Assembly (NCBI GenBank): GCA_934045905.1
Contig: OW203765.1
Span: forward strand, 31,405,997 to 31,469,996
Direction of reading: 5' to 3'
DNA from: Leuctra nigra
Taxonomy: Eukaryota; Arthropoda; Insecta; Plecoptera; Leuctridae
Length of the DNA stretch: 64,000 nt
Shown here: positions 44,766-54,245 of the stretch, in pieces
Layout of the letters: each line of letters begins with the position of its first letter
How positions within the stretch are numbered: the stretch's first letter is position 1
The notes under the pieces: model-generated
Told to the model about the DNA's origin: nothing
Database searches by the model: none
What the model saw: the letters and a program-made list of their open reading frames with translations, nothing else
Program-made: the position numbers and the translations under genes

Positions 44766-46886
44766 TACTTACTTGGCATGATAGGAAATGTCATGTTTCA
44801 TGGATTATAAACATATTATAGGCATTATAATTGATTAATTAAAATCAGTTCTTGATAAAACCATTATAGATTCCAAATAAATATTTTTATATTTAAACCA
44901 AACCGTCTCATGATTTTTTAATGATTCTTGTACTTGATTTTGTGCTAATTATGTAATTTTATGTCTGCGAAAGATTATGATCATTATTATGAATGCACAA
45001 TCGGCTAATGACCAATTTGACAGACACCAAGTCAACATTTTGTTTCGAAAAAGCTCAAGTGCCTTCACAAAAGCTAAAGTTCAAGCCCATAATATATTTA
45101 TTTTCATCGACATTAGGTATGCTCGGACTGTAAAATAATTACACCTAATTTATTCCTTCCATAAAATCAGTTTCTTTTGCTGAGTGCCATTATTATGATT
45201 GGAATGAACTGATCGAGCAATAATTCTGCACTGTTCACTAAACAGCAAAAATGTTATTACTATAAAAGTCGCTATGGACATTACTATTATTACGTTAATT
45301 CCACTGTAAGATTTCATTCTTGTAAAAACAAGCACTAAATTATAATGTGAAAAGTATTGTTTACTAGTACATGGTTGGTATTATTTCAGTTTTCAGAGAA
45401 ATTTGTATGGTTGTTAGGAATACGGAGAAACTACTTTACTGGGAAACGAAATTAAAATAATAATTAAGTAGATGAGATTTTGTATCAAAATATATTTTAA
45501 TCAACAGTTATAGTATTACACTAGATATGTGATCAAATAAATATGCAGCATTTATAATTGACAGGAAGTTTCTTTTTATTTATAATTCAATTATATAAAT
45601 TTTGTAATGACGCAACATTTGAACAAATCAGCCTAAACCAATCAGAATTGTTAATAATTTATAGAAAAAACGCAGTATTATTAAAATTTTAAAATTCCTG
45701 GAAGTAAGATTCCTTTAACAGATATAGTCGGAGCTAGTTTAAAAAATTATAATACAATAATATAAATTATATCTAATAATATACGAACTAATTTTTTGTT
45801 AACAAAACATAAAAATATAGATTCTTTCACAGATGAAAAAGAAGGTACGCCAACTTGACAGATTTATATGAAGAAGTGTCGTGATTCATGTTACATTAAA
45901 TGGCATTGGTATGCCTGGTTGGCATCAAAATGGTAACTTTGGTTTTAAAAATGGTAAAAGTATCGACTCGTGTATTAATTATGTCACATAATTATTACAT
46001 TACAAGAAAAACGAATGATTCATCAATAAATTGGATTATTTTACCTTGAAAGATCATATATTTCTATAAATACGATTTTCTTTAATAATATAGTATTCTT
46101 ATTATATTCAAATACAAATATACATATATTTTATAAGATAATTAATAATATTAATTATAGAGAAATCACAACGCAATTATCTTTAATGGAACGGAAACTT
46201 TGAAATTAGTAGAATTACGTAATTTTCACTCGAAAAACAATTATTAAAACTTATCCTCATAATTTACAATATGCAAACGAAGAATACAAATACTAGATTT
46301 ATAGCAAAATATTACTTTTTCGCGAATCAGCATTTCCCCTCGTGTGCCGGTGCTTTTCTTTTTATAAAAGTGACAACAGATTTTTTCAGCAGAAGTACAC
46401 AGATTTAGTTCAAAACTCTGAAAAGCACCAACAAGAAATTTAAAAAAAAATAGCATTCCATAATCAATACATTCGAAAAAATTGAGTTCCTATCTTCAAT
46501 AAATTCGTCGAGATTTTTGTCAAGAAGGCTTGGCGAGTGCCGGTGAAAATGTCTTGGGCATTGGAACACTGTGAACTGGCGATATTTCTTGTGAGGGCCG
46601 TGACTGAAGGCACACTACAAGGCCGAGATTGACACCGATTGCGCAACAAGCGTCCAACAAAGTTGAACTTTCAACTGAAAAAATACACAGAATAGAACTT
46701 CCACTGATACTTGGAACGATTCCATTTGCTTCACTTCTGGCCACAAAAATGTTCGACTTCGATTCGTTCCATTTTTGATCCCAATGCCCAGAACACGACA
46801 CAAAACTTCGCAAAATCTCGCGGCACTTTATAATTACTAAGTTCTTTGGAATTCTCTGTTCGTGGCTCATACAAAATCGTAGCAAA
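44766..46886. other. AT-rich region including the C/EBP 3' UTR
   Basis: No separate gene is supported. The part next to 46887, at least to about 46500, is less AT-rich and should be the 3' UTR of the minus-strand C/EBP gene. The polyadenylation site was not fixed; TTTATT (AATAAA in complement) occurs near 45575, but such words are common in this AT-rich stretch. Confidence 0.4.
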
Positions 46887-47882
46887 TTACTGATGTTGCG
46901 TTTGATAATCCAAATGTTTATTAAGTTCCCGGTGCAAATGTTCAGGAAGGACGCCGACATTGGCGAACAACGATCTCAACACATTTAACTCCTCGGACAG
47001 GAGTTCGATCCTCTTCTGCAGTCTCTCGTTATCCTTCACCAGGAGCTTCACCTTCTCTTCCGTCTCCCTGGACCTGATCTTCGCCTTCTCACGACTCTTC
47101 CTGACGGCGATGTTATTCCTCTCGCGGCGCCGTCGATATTCGTCGCTAGCTTTATCCACGGACTTGCCGCCCTTTCTATGATGATGGTGATGATGCAGGG
47201 AGGACGACGACGACTTGACGTTCTTGCCGAGGCCGAGGTGATGGATCGCCCCTGGGAGTGTCGACGGCGTTAGAGTCGTGAATGTACTTCCCGACCCGTT
47301 ACTGACAAAGTTCCCACTTCCCGCAGGGGGAGAATAGGAGTTTGAATAGGGAACTGGTACAGCCGTTGTGTTGGCTTGCTGACAGGCGTTGTGGAAATCC
47401 TGTGGGTCCTCGGGCTCTTCTTTGATTGATGGAATACTGCCAGAGGAATCGCAGGAATCGGATTCCGTACAGGAGTTGGTGTTTGTTACGTTATATGAGG
47501 AGCCAGAATGAACGGGCTGGGGCATATACGCCAAGGTGTTGCGGGGGTAGTTGTTGATGAGGCCGTTGTTTTGACGTTGCTGCTGTTGTTGAAGAAGAGG
47601 GTGCTGCTTCTGGCCGGGGTTGAGGATGTCGGTGAACAGACCCTCGTTGAATTGACTATCGTCGATTAGGTTTTGGAGATCGAGTGAGATTTCTGGGCCG
47701 TTTAGGTCCGCCAGTTCGCTGTCTTGATGATACTGTTTTAGAAGAAGGTTTTTATTGTTATTGTTTAACGTTGTTAAGTTGTTGTTGTTATTGTTGTTCA
47801 AACCTGGCTGCTTCTTGTGCATATGATCTTGATTGCCGTGGTTGATCGGGTTCGTGTTGTCATACATTTGTGGTGAATCCAT
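46887..47882 (-). CDS. C/EBP: C/EBP family bZIP transcription factor (slbo-like)
   Basis: This intronless gene encodes a 331-residue nuclear DNA-binding protein of the CCAAT/enhancer-binding family, which dimerises through a leucine zipper and activates or represses target genes. The bZIP begins near residue 247: [20 protein letters not shown] is the family basic region, followed by a heptad zipper (about 277-305) and a short tail. The N-terminus MDSPQMYD and the block [20 protein letters not shown] (about 64-83) match the conserved N-terminal activation region. Asn runs (29-35, 40-43), a Gln run (98-102) and a His run (about 230-235) are low-complexity. IKEEPED near 153-159 contains a SUMO-type IKEE. 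The start at 47882 is chosen because it is the first ATG in frame, has A at -3 and G at +4, and begins the conserved N-terminus; the open frame upstream to 48038 has no ATG. The gene is head-to-head with VAMP4. Drosophila slbo is the family comparison; orthology is inferred. Confidence 0.95.
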   Translation of the reverse strand: MDSPQMYDNTNPINHGNQDHMHKKQPGLNNNNNNNLTTLNNNNKNLLLKQYHQDSELADLNGPEISLDLQNLIDDSQFNEGLFTDILNPGQKQHPLLQQQQQRQNNGLINNYPRNTLAYMPQPVHSGSSYNVTNTNSCTESDSCDSSGSIPSIKEEPEDPQDFHNACQQANTTAVPVPYSNSYSPPAGSGNFVSNGSGSTFTTLTPSTLPGAIHHLGLGKNVKSSSSSLHHHHHHRKGGKSVDKASDEYRRRRERNNIAVRKSREKAKIRSRETEEKVKLLVKDNERLQKRIELLSEELNVLRSLFANVGVLPEHLHRELNKHLDYQTQHQ

Positions 47883-48038
47883 TGTTACGTCGGGTTTTTG
47901 AACATAACATAATTGGTTAGAAACCAATCGTTGAAATGTTTGGGATTGCACACTTATAGTTGATTTCACTGATCGTACACTCGACGAACTAATATCACTT
48001 TCCCAACAAAAGTCAGATAAATTAGCCGTCGCGATCAC

Positions 48039-49200
48039 GAAAATTCACAATAAAAACGTTCTATTATTTAAAAAAAATATTATTTACTGTCACTTCACAA
48101 AACGTTCGAAAAAATATTTAAACCACGCTCGAAAACTTATTACGTTACGCCCACTTGTGAAACTGCGCCGTATGACTCACGGGAGCACTTGACTATCACG
48201 TCCACACAATGCGGAGACTCGTCGACGAATGACAAGCTGATGTAAGTTTCCGCGTAGGAAAGCTCACCCGAAAGATATTCACGCGAGCGAACTGAACGTG
48301 TATACAAGTCATACGTAGTTGCGCAGAATACATGCGCATAGTGACGAACATCGGCGGAGTGTGCGAGAAAGATAGGAGGGAGAGAGGAGAAATTCTTGAG
48401 AGTACATACAGCTTCAAATGAGATTGTCACCTAGTGATCATCGCTCGAAAGATGGAACTTGTCAGATAATTTGAACTCGGCATAAACCCCCCCAAACTAA
48501 AATTGTATATAAAATTATTAAGCTATCAGGTGTCAAATTTTGAGTATTTTCTTCCTATGACACCACTTGACTGGAATGTTGTTGACGACAACATTATTTT
48601 CAACAATTCTTTTTAGGCGGAGCTGTTTTGCTGAGAAAGATAAAAGTTACCACGTGACGTGTGACGTCAATGATGACGTTTTTATTTGAACAATCCATCC
48701 AATGATCAGGAAACATGGAAATGAAAAGAATGTTCGAAAATTCGAATTGTGGAAACTGGAAAGTGCTGCGATCTAGGAGCAAATAAGTCAGATATAACTT
48801 CAGTTCTACAATTCGCTACTAGGTACCGACATGTGTCGAAGTAGTTCTTTTTGCGTTGCAGGTTGCCTACAAATATTTTGATTAATAATTTATGATAATA
48901 TTTATTTTAAAATGAGATGTCAATAAGTTATTTGTACCGCAAAAATACACAAAATAATTGAATTAAATTATTAATATTTCTCAATACAGAGAATATATTA
49001 CATATCAAATATATTGATAAAAACACATTTCCTGACAAGGGGCACTCACCGTCGTTATCGGCACTCGGCTGTCCAGTCAGTCATTCGTTCCAGCTGTTTA
49101 TGAAAGCGTAGAGTAGAGATGCACTTTACATCTTTGAACGTTACAATTTTATAACTTATTGATTCTTACTGTAACTAAGTACTAGGTTAATTATCTCAGG
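48039..49200. other. Divergent intergenic region, C/EBP and VAMP4 5' flanks
   Basis: The C/EBP 5' UTR and promoter should lie between 48039 and about 48480, where sequence is less AT-rich. The VAMP4 5' UTR should lie at about 49050-49200: TCAGTC at 49077-49082 resembles an arthropod initiator. A TTATCTCAG just before the VAMP4 ATG could be a splice acceptor for an upstream non-coding exon. Neither start site can be fixed from sequence alone. Confidence 0.4.
48651..48678. promoter_or_regulatory. E-box and CRE cluster between C/EBP and VAMP4
   Basis: CACGTG at 48651-48656 overlaps a CRE half-site TGACGT. A full TGACGTCA follows at 48662-48669 and another TGACG at 48674. The cluster lies about 770 bases upstream of the C/EBP start and 530 bases upstream of the VAMP4 start. 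CREB/ATF control of C/EBP genes is known in other animals; that it acts here is inferred. Confidence 0.45.
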
Positions 49201-52200
49201 ATGCCAAATAAATTTAAGAGAACCGTTTCCGAAGAGGATTTAATCACAGCTCCAAGCGAAGAAACTGTAAGTATATCGCTTTGAGGTTATGTTCGACTTA
49301 AATGTCAGATTTGGTAACATATTGACGGGTGTTGATTATGTTTAATGTTTTTGTTATTGTACACAGGAAAACCTGCTAGATCAGCGAAGTGACGACGACG
49401 ACTTCTTTTTAAAGTATGTTCACATAAGTATTACAACAAATTTTCTCATTGCCACCCTACTTCCTAGGTACCTACCTACCGAGGTTGGTACACTCGACAA
49501 TTCATAAAACGGTATTTGAACGAAACAGATTGGCTGCTGGTCAGGTTCATTGACAATCAATCCTTGTTATTATCAATGAAATCAGAGCTCACCTACTAGA
49601 GGTAGATGACGAGAAAGTATAGATTTCATCTGATGATGCCATCACATTTTTTTCAGACAATCCATTTCTTTCAAATACCGTTTTATGAATTGTCGAGTGT
49701 ACCTACCTAGTTACTTACCTACTTTTTAAAGTCCTGTCATGGAAGGTGACATTCAATTTAGCTTTTGGATTGCATGCAGCAAACAGATTTAAAAATGTCA
49801 TGGCTTAACAACAGTGTCGCAGCATATGTTGTAACCTACACATAATATTTTGGTATTTTAGCGCTACAGTTTACCGACATCTCATTTTAAAATGCCGCAC
49901 TCGCACAAGCAACCGAAACATAATTAGTAGAGTACCGACCTTTATCTCTGATTTGTCAGCCGAACTTTCAAGTTGAATCCAAGCACAGTGCAAAAGACTA
50001 ACTAGGTATCATTCTTATTCTGTTTAGTGGTCCTACAGCTAAACCAAAAGCTGTCCATTTTGAGGATGACAAAATCAAGCAGTGAGTATTATTATTATTA
50101 TTCCATCTTATTCCTGTTGACACATGAAGGCTTGTAGACTAATTCCTGTTTGTTTGCAGTGTTCGCGTGCAGATTGCTGAAGTCACGGACACGATGCGAA
50201 CGAACGTCGGGAAGATCCTGGACCGCGGTGATCGTCTGGAAGACTTGAGAGACGCTTCCGAGCGACTCGGAACGGCAAGTCTGGACTTCCAAGCGGCCGC
50301 GACGAGGATGAGGAAGAAGGCTTGGCTTCAACACATCAAGACGCGGGCGATCCTGGCGATGATAGCCATCGTTGTTCTGCTCTGTATTATTGGTGAGTGC
50401 CTTCAGATAATCTTGCACCCAGTCCCAGTGTAATGATTAGACTAGGAAAACGCTCTGTGTAACGCGTTGATAAGCGAGCACGGATACGTGCAAAACCTCG
50501 AACCATAATTCCTTAAAAGCCGGCAATAATATACCTAAAACAACTGAAATCTAGAAGCACGATCCACTAAATTATATAAAAAATAGCTGAATTTGCTTCT
50601 CATTGCAAGTTATTGCAACAGTTATTGCAAGTCATTGCAACATGATACACACTCATGTGTATTTATTTCAGTATTTAGGTACGTAGGTATTATGGAATTA
50701 TTATAAATAAAAAATACAGAGATTCAAACCACAAAATAGGCCATTATCTAAGTGCTAATATGAGCAAACATAATTTAAGAAACATTATCCAAACAGTTAC
50801 TTGCCGTTCCGTATAAAAGAGCTTATTTCTTCTAGCACATTGCTTACCTAACACAAACCTAACACATTGTATCTGATACAAATGAAATAAATATTGCATA
50901 AACATAATTTCAATTATCAACCAACCAATCTATTTCTACACTCAAGCAGACATTTCATCGGTCTACAAATAATTTGCTCAGCCTTTGAAAAGATTGGAAG
51001 TAAGACTGCATGTTAAAACTCTCATAAACAATAAATACCTATACCTATTAACTACATCTTCAAAAATAATAAAATAAACCCTAAGTATAACCTCGCATGT
51101 ATTGCTTTAACTATTATCTAACCGCAAAGAAATAATTGTTACGTATTCAAAGTCAAACAATAATAGATAGACAGCTGCTTGCTTCCGAGTTGTTTTGAAT
51201 GGAGCGCATCGGGCGGCCGCAACGGACTCCTCGAACCTACAATGCTATTTATATGGGAAAACGCGATTTTTTTAATTTGTGAACGGATCTTTCTCAAAAA
51301 CTATACAGGTCTAAGTTAGTATGAGATGAAGGTGTGTGCAAAATTTCAGATCGATACGTTGACCGGTGCGGCCTGGGTTGAACCAGCAAAAAAACAAACA
51401 AACACACACACAGAGAAATTGCCGCAAGAGTCAAGTGGAGACGCTCGCTCCGCTCGCTTAATAATTTCTTTGTTTGATTACACATGTTCTAAGATGGATA
51501 GATGTTAAGAAATTCTTTTCTTGAGGTAGGTACACTCAAACCAATAAAAATCGGTACTCGAAAAGAAAAGGATTGGCTGATTAAGGTTTGATGGCATCAT
51601 CCCATGAAGGCTGTGTTAATGCATTATCTACTTCTAGTAGGTGAGCTCTGATTTCATTGATAATAAGAAGGATTGATTGTCAACGAACCTTACCAGCAGC
51701 CAATACTTTTCGTTTCGAGTACTACCAATTTTTATTGGTTTTTGTGTACGTACCTACATATTTTATCTATTTTTAATAAAAAAAAAATGATTATGCGTCA
51801 GTGCATACTGCATATATATATTTCCTTATGCAATTTCGTAATTTTAGTAATTTAGCAATAATTTGTCATTCATATTCTACCAATGATTCTACATACAAAA
51901 AAATGAAACTTGGTAAATTAGTACTAACGAAAAAAATGTTTTATTTGAATCTACTTGAAAATTCAAAGGCGATGCAACAAGTTGGTGCAGAAACTCTGAA
52001 CTGTCACTCAAGTGCTCCTGGGTTTGATTCCCGCAACCAACATTCCTTACTGAGGGTTTTTGTGATTTTCCTCAGTAAAGAGGTGAATGCTTGGAAGGGT
52101 CCAATCCACAGCTTCCACTTCCCACATTCAATCCCTATTCTTCATCATCCTTCATAATGATGCATCAACATTAGCTTAGTTAGGGAACAGTGCAACGTTA

Positions 52201-53054
52201 AGGGCAGTCATACTTTTTTTCCCGCCAACGGTTGGTTTTGAGCGGTTTTAGAGCGAAATACAAAATATAAATTGCCTTATTTGGCAAAAGGTTATGATTT
52301 ATGAAAATCGAAAAAGCAAGCCAGAGGTTACATGTATTGAACCTTTATCTACATTTTCATTGCTTATTGTCATAACTTTGTTGCTACTATGTGGTCAGCA
52401 TTTGTCAGGCACGAAAACACTCCGTCGCTTGTCCGTCTCTCACACCCAGTGGCGGCTATTACAGTGTGCAAGGTGTGACAATTGCACACCTGATCATCCA
52501 AGAAAATTATTTAAAAGTGCTCCCTAATCCAGGAAGTAGGAAGTTAAATATTTTGTCTAATCATTTTGCTCTCCAAAAGACGTAAAAATGCATCAATTTC
52601 AAACTAAATATACAAAAAAATCCGGGGTTATGCGCCCCGGCCCCGCATCTGCTGGGGGCTCTCCTCTTAGATAGAGTACTTTCTTCTACGTCTTTCTATG
52701 TAATTGTACACCTGTTGTAAAGCCAAATAGCCGCCACTGCTCACACCGATCGTTTTCGTGCCCAAAAAATTCTGACAACATAGTAGGAGAAAAGTTACGA
52801 CAGTAAGCGATAAAAATGTAGATAAAGGTTCAGTAATTGTCACCTCTGGCTTGCTTTTTCGATATTCATAACCGTTTGCCAAATATGGCAATTTATATTT
52901 TGTATTTCGCTCTAAAGCCCGACCGTTGGCAGACAAAAAAGTATGACCGGCCTTAAACATAATTTGTTAAACAACAGCATTCTTGTATCTACCTGCTTTT
53001 TCTAATAATTATGTATTTTTCTTTTCAGTTCCAGTGATAGTTCATTATTCATGA
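49201..53054 (+). CDS. Vamp4: Vesicle-associated membrane protein 4 (R-SNARE), 5 coding exons
   Basis: The protein is the R-SNARE of trans-Golgi and endosomal vesicles and pairs with Q-SNAREs to drive fusion. Coding exons 49201-49266, 49367-49413, 50028-50081, 50160-50392 and 53029-53054 join with consistent phases and GT/AG borders to give 141 residues, the length of human VAMP4. The start MPNKFKR is the conserved VAMP4 N-terminus. ENLLDQRSDDDDFFL (about 23-37) reproduces the dileucine plus acidic-cluster sorting signal that sets VAMP4 apart from other VAMPs. The SNARE motif covers about 52-112, with the zero-layer Arg at 78 in LDRGDRL. A tail anchor occupies about 119-138 and only a few residues are luminal. 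Without splicing to the last exon the frame would run into intron and add an unrelated tail. The last intron (2.6 kb) and intron 2 carry MITEs. AATAAA at 53359 probably ends the transcript. Confidence 0.95.
49487..49703. mobile_element. MITE in VAMP4 intron 2
   Basis: GGTACACTCGACAATTCATA and AAACGGTATTTGA at the left are inverted at the right (TCAAATACCGTTTTATG, then AATTGTCGAGTGTACC). The core (GATTGGCTGCTGGT, GACAATCAATCCTTGTTATT, AGAGCTCACCTACTAG) is shared, in reverse, with the element at 51539-51754. Confidence 0.85.
51285..51475 (-). repeat. GAGCGAGCG repeat family, copy in VAMP4 intron 4
   Basis: In complement, TTAAGCGAGCGGAGCGAGCG and TCTCCACTTGACTCTTGCGG precede a GTGTGTTTGTTTG run, then CGATCTGAAATTTTGCACAC and ACCTGTATAGTTTTTGAG. 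This is the same order as at 29683-29830. Confidence 0.7.
51539..51754. mobile_element. Related MITE in VAMP4 intron 4, opposite orientation
   Basis: Left end GGTACACTCAAACCAATAAA, AATCGGTACTCGAAAAG and right end CTTTTCGTTTCGAGTACTA, CCAATTTTTATTGG, TACGTACC are inverted. The core matches 49487-49703 in the opposite direction, but the sub-terminal 30 bases differ. Confidence 0.8.
51968..52200 (+). mobile_element. SINE family A copy in VAMP4 intron 4 (plus strand)
   Basis: GCGATGCAACAAGTTGGTGC is followed by a B box (GGGTTTGATTCCC), CTTACTGAGGG paired with TTTTCCTCAGTAAAG, GCTTGGAAGGGTCC, CTATTCTTCATCATCC, and a tail with AGGGAACAGTGCAACGTTAA. Head, body and tail are all present, although diverged. 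Confidence 0.7.
52202..52953. mobile_element. Foldback element, about 230-bp arms, in VAMP4 intron 4
   Basis: The left arm (52202-52438: GTCATACTTTTTTTCCCGCC, AGAGCGAAATACAAAATATA, GAAAAAGCAAGCCAGAGGT) is mirrored by the right arm (52748-52953). Arms differ at many single sites. A separate hAT-type element occupies the centre. Confidence 0.85.
52447..52739. mobile_element. hAT-type MITE nested in the foldback
   Basis: The 293-bp element starts CAGTGGCGGCTATTACAG and ends AAATAGCCGCCACTG. CTCACACC flanks it on both sides (52439-52446 and 52740-52747), an exact 8-bp target duplication. No transposase is encoded. Confidence 0.9.
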
Positions 53055-53358
53055 ACGGACTACAAAAACTAGATCTCAAAACTTAGACATTTTACTATCT
53101 ACTTCTTCTATCTCATTTTTTACAAGCTTATTGCTACTATGAAAACCAACTAAAACTTGCCCCCAACCAAATGTGATGGTTGGCATAAGAATTATGTACC
53201 TAGCTAGTTGATTTTGTTTTCCTTCTTCAATTTGAATTGTGTTATTTTTAGTTTTTAGTTTTACCATAGGCAGATGAGAAATAATTTATTTTGTTTTTAT
53301 GTTATTTGTAAAAGCGTCCTAATGTTTTGTAAATGTATTGGATACATTCTTTGTGAAT

Positions 53359-53364
53359 AATAAA
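53359..53364 (+). terminator. Polyadenylation signal of VAMP4
   Basis: AATAAA occurs 305 bases after the VAMP4 stop, followed by further overlapping AATAAA words in the next 15 bases. This is the first good signal cluster in the 3' UTR. Confidence 0.6.
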
Positions 53365-53631
53365 TAAAATAAAATATCCAAACTATTTCTCTGAAATGTG
53401 TCTTCTTTAACTATTAACTAATAGAAAAAAGTTGGACTTTTTATGCAACAAGTGGGTGTGGATTTTCAGCAGCAACAGGTAATCTTCACAATGGCCTGAC
53501 TTCTAAATCATTATTATCTGATTAACGGTTATCCTTGGATTATCTTCAATAAAGGCGCGTTGTTGACTTGTAATTGAATGAAATCATTATTTCCGCGAAA
53601 ATCGTACAAAGCCATCATTTATTAATATCTA

Positions 53632-53794
53632 TGACGTCATATGATCGCCGTCGGCCGGCGCCGCCAACTCGACCTTGAGGGATTTTTCTGAAGTTTTGGT
53701 TGTTGCGTGCTGAAAGAAATTCTTCGTGTCAAGTCAACTGAACTGAGCACGAACGCCTTCGTAGAGTTTTATCTGCCGATGATATTATAAACAT
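53632..53794 (+). promoter_or_regulatory. Anoctamin promoter and probable non-coding exon 1
   Basis: TGACGTCA at 53632-53639 is followed by a GC-rich patch (GCCGTCGGCCGGCGCCGCC). The sequence then reaches a consensus donor, CAT followed by GTAAGT, at 53795. This exon would splice to an acceptor (TTTTCTCAG) ending at 54224. The transcription start was not determined. Confidence 0.45.
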
Positions 53795-54245
53795 GTAAGT
53801 CTCCTACTAGTAGTAGTATTTATGATTAGAACGAAGGCCGACTTTCTATGGTGTTTAATCAAACTTGCGGGAAAGTAGGTTAACGTGAACCGAATTCTCA
53901 GGTGTTATCTTCTTAGGTTATTTCCGATTTGGCACTCTGCCCAAACAGGTGGGCGGTCGTCTCTGCACTTTTTATCAACCCTTCCTAATCATATTTATGT
54001 CGCGTGTGGACTGTCATTATCTTTTCCCCCCTAGTTTTCTACTACGCTATTGATTTCAAAGACATTTCAGTCAGTTGTGAACGTGTAGTAACGCAGTGCT
54101 TCTTCGTCTGTCTGGATGTATTTTTAGAGAGCTATCTTGTATGTCTTTCAGCAAACATTAACCTTGACATCAAAGGTTACATTTTGACACTTGACTTATC
54201 ACGTGTAAAAACTTGTTTTCTCAGGTTCTTTATTTGTTCTTTATA

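Noticed and set aside
46520..46960. 146-codon minus-strand frame overlapping the C/EBP 3' end
   Set aside because: It lies in another frame across the C/EBP stop and 3' UTR, has no domain, and overlaps coding sequence of a certain gene.
50393..50433. VAMP4 C-terminus read through into intron 4
   Set aside because: A GTGAGT donor at 50393 and an acceptor at 53028 give the conserved 141-residue length and a proper short luminal tail.
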